The notes below the pieces were generated by a model. That model searched no databases. It worked only from the letters and a program-made list of their open reading frames with translations, and was not told the origin of the DNA. Below, piece by piece: positions 5,330-6,004 of a stretch of DNA of 6,004 nt. Within the stretch, counting starts at the first letter, position 1; each line of letters begins with the position of its first letter. The DNA comes from Acidobacteriota bacterium (GTDB lineage Bacteria; Acidobacteriota; Terriglobia; Bryobacterales; Bryobacteraceae), in the NCBI GenBank assembly GCA_026394095.1, contig JAPKYY010000330.1, forward strand, positions 1 through 6,004, in the 5' to 3' direction. The translations under genes were made by a program, and so were the position numbers.

Positions 5330-5713
5330 CTATGCCCCACGCAGATAACGCAAATAAGCACCAGCAGCCGCTACAGCCGCCGTGCCAATCAATGCCGACA
5401 ACTGCCAGCGCTTCCGCTTCTCAGGCGTGGCATCGATCTTGGTGAGCAGAAAGATCATCGCAAACACATGCAGAGCCAGCAGAAACTTGATCCCAAACCA
5501 CATATGCCAACCTTTGGGCGCGCTCCCCATCAACTGCGTCATGTTGTAGAACCCGCTGATAAAGATCGCCACAATCCCGCTAAACACAGCGTTCCGTGCA
5601 ATCGGCGCCACCACCGGCTGGCCCAGATAAGCCCCGCCAACAGCCCCGCCAACCATCGCGATTCCAGTAAAAATATGCAGCCAGCGCATCAATAGAGGGA
5701 GAAAGATTTCCAT
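5330..5713 (-). CDS. Four-helix membrane protein, first copy of a tandem pair
   Basis: This is the promoter-proximal member of the pair, also 127 residues and four predicted helices (about 5-30, 41-61, 71-91, 105-123). Helix 1 has RWLHIFTGIAMVGGAVGG and helix 3 has GIKFLLALHVFAMIFLL. The WLHxxxGI pattern recalls the first helix of several heme-binding inner-membrane families, and His13, His70 and His82 match the second copy. The helix 2 and helix 4 sequences have diverged most, for example VAAAGAYLRYL here against VVFAGGYLRQL, while the cytoplasm-type loop DATPEKRKRWQL is unchanged. There is no signal peptide; the protein should insert through its first helix. Its ATG at 5713 is only 11 bp from the divergent hydrolase gene. 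It probably heads a three-gene operon with its paralogue and ygfZ. The molecular role is unknown. Confidence 0.85.
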   Translation of the reverse strand: MEIFLPLLMRWLHIFTGIAMVGGAVGGAYLGQPVVAPIARNAVFSGIVAIFISGFYNMTQLMGSAPKGWHMWFGIKFLLALHVFAMIFLLTKIDATPEKRKRWQLSALIGTAAVAAAGAYLRYLRGA

Positions 5714-5724
5714 AATTAAAGTGT
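5714..5724. promoter_or_regulatory. 11-bp gap between divergent start codons
   Basis: Only 11 bp separate the ATG of the leftward membrane-protein operon (5713) from the ATG of the rightward hydrolase (5725). Each gene's promoter must therefore lie within the other's coding sequence, or transcripts begin at or near the start codon. On the minus strand TACACT ends 6 nt before the ATG; on the plus strand CATAAT (5711-5716) ends 8 nt before the ATG. Both are -10-like, but neither has a clear -35. Confidence 0.4.
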
Positions 5725-6004
5725 ATGATTCACTCCGTCATTCCGGTGGGCCTTTTATTTCAACAAAATTGTGCGGTCATCGCCGACGAAGACACCAAAG
5801 AAGCCTTCCTCATTGATCCAGGCGACGAACCAGGAATCATCCTCTCTGAAATCGAACGCCTCGGCGTCACCGTCAAAGCCATCCTCATCACCCACGCCCA
5901 CCTCGATCACGTCAGCGCCCTCGCCGAAACAAAAGAAGCCCTGAATGTTCCGGCCTACATGCACCCCGGCGAGCAACCCCTCTACAACGGCATCGTCGAG
6001 CAAG
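5725..6004 (+). CDS. Metallo-beta-lactamase-fold hydrolase, 5' part only
   Basis: The first 93 codons are present and the gene runs off the right edge. The protein starts MIHSVIPVGLLFQQNCAVIAD, in the style of glyoxalase II-like and related MBL-fold hydrolases, followed by IDPGDE (30-35). The zinc-binding signature THAHLDH is at 56-62, with the two histidines and the Asp-His pair expected of a dinuclear metal site. The downstream metal ligands lie outside the window, so the substrate cannot be decided. Hydroxyacylglutathione hydrolase-like thioesterases are the most similar in layout, but many MBL subfamilies share these motifs. The ATG at 5725 is preferred because residues 5-19 fit the family N-terminus. 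No good Shine-Dalgarno precedes it, and the gene diverges from the membrane-protein operon. Confidence 0.88.
   Translation, partial: MIHSVIPVGLLFQQNCAVIADEDTKEAFLIDPGDEPGIILSEIERLGVTVKAILITHAHLDHVSALAETKEALNVPAYMHPGEQPLYNGIVEQ

Larger units (their letters stand above)
4928..5727 (-). repeat. Tandem gene duplication with a 402-bp period
   Basis: The two membrane-protein genes are equal in length and offset by exactly 402 bp. Long identical DNA runs survive, including 26 nt at 5082-5107 against 5484-5509 and 23 nt at 4998-5020 against 5400-5422. The similarity reaches upstream of both ATGs. The minus strand reads CATACACTgTAggT before one start and CATACACTtTAatT before the other, so the leader was copied too. 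The amino-acid divergence shows the copies have since separated. Confidence 0.8.

Noticed and set aside
4366..5695. Forward ORFs opposite ygfZ and the membrane-protein genes
   Set aside because: All are rich in Pro, Arg, His, Thr and Asn with no motif. They mirror the codon bias of the real minus-strand genes, and the similar pieces seen in two of them only reflect the tandem duplication.
4928..5713. The 402-bp tandem repeat as a mobile element or a CRISPR-like array
   Set aside because: There are only two diverged copies, each a full intact gene, without terminal inverted repeats, target-site duplications or a transposase. A simple gene duplication explains it.
5755..6003. Minus-strand ORF at the right edge
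   Set aside because: It is the Asp/Gly/Val/Phe-rich antisense of the MBL-fold gene, whose THAHLDH motif identifies the true frame.

Overview
The window looks like ordinary chromosome from a GC-rich bacterium whose codons strongly favour C in the third position. The gene styles (tight packing, weak Shine-Dalgarno sequences, a stand-alone TonB C-terminal domain, a TPR protein) and the GalU and GreB sequences suggest Acidobacteriota, perhaps class Terriglobia. That placement is inference from general resemblance, since no marker gene is present. I see no mobile element, CRISPR array, RNA gene or prophage sequence.

Left part, 1-1379. About 240 bases carry no gene I can support. They are followed by greB (transcript-cleavage elongation factor) and then a dyad-rich spacer with three inverted repeats inside 60 bp. 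A short three-helix membrane protein of unknown function follows.

Middle, 1380-2279. Two genes read leftward: a soluble TPR protein and, just after it, a small stand-alone TonB C-terminal domain. Their likely promoter region is the 96-bp AT-rich gap shared with the divergent galU.

Centre right, 2280-4040. galU (UDP-glucose synthesis) reads rightward. A protein of unknown function follows in the same reading frame, separated from galU by one TAG, and its coding character starts well before its first usable start codon.

Right part, 3982-5713. A leftward operon encodes two tandemly duplicated 127-residue, four-helix membrane proteins and then a YgfZ/CAF17-family folate-dependent protein. The ygfZ start is coupled to the stop of the second membrane gene (TGA-G-ATG). 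The ygfZ 3' end overlaps the convergent unknown gene by 59 bp.

Right edge, 5725-6004. The 5' part of a metallo-beta-lactamase-fold hydrolase gene starts 11 bp from the divergent membrane-protein operon and runs off the window.

Most of this is housekeeping: transcription fidelity, nucleotide-sugar supply and Fe-S or tRNA-modification support. The points most worth a second look are the paralogous membrane pair with conserved histidines tied to ygfZ, the unknown gene after galU with no normal start, the anchorless TonB domain with a displaced ribosome-binding site, and the palindrome cluster after greB.
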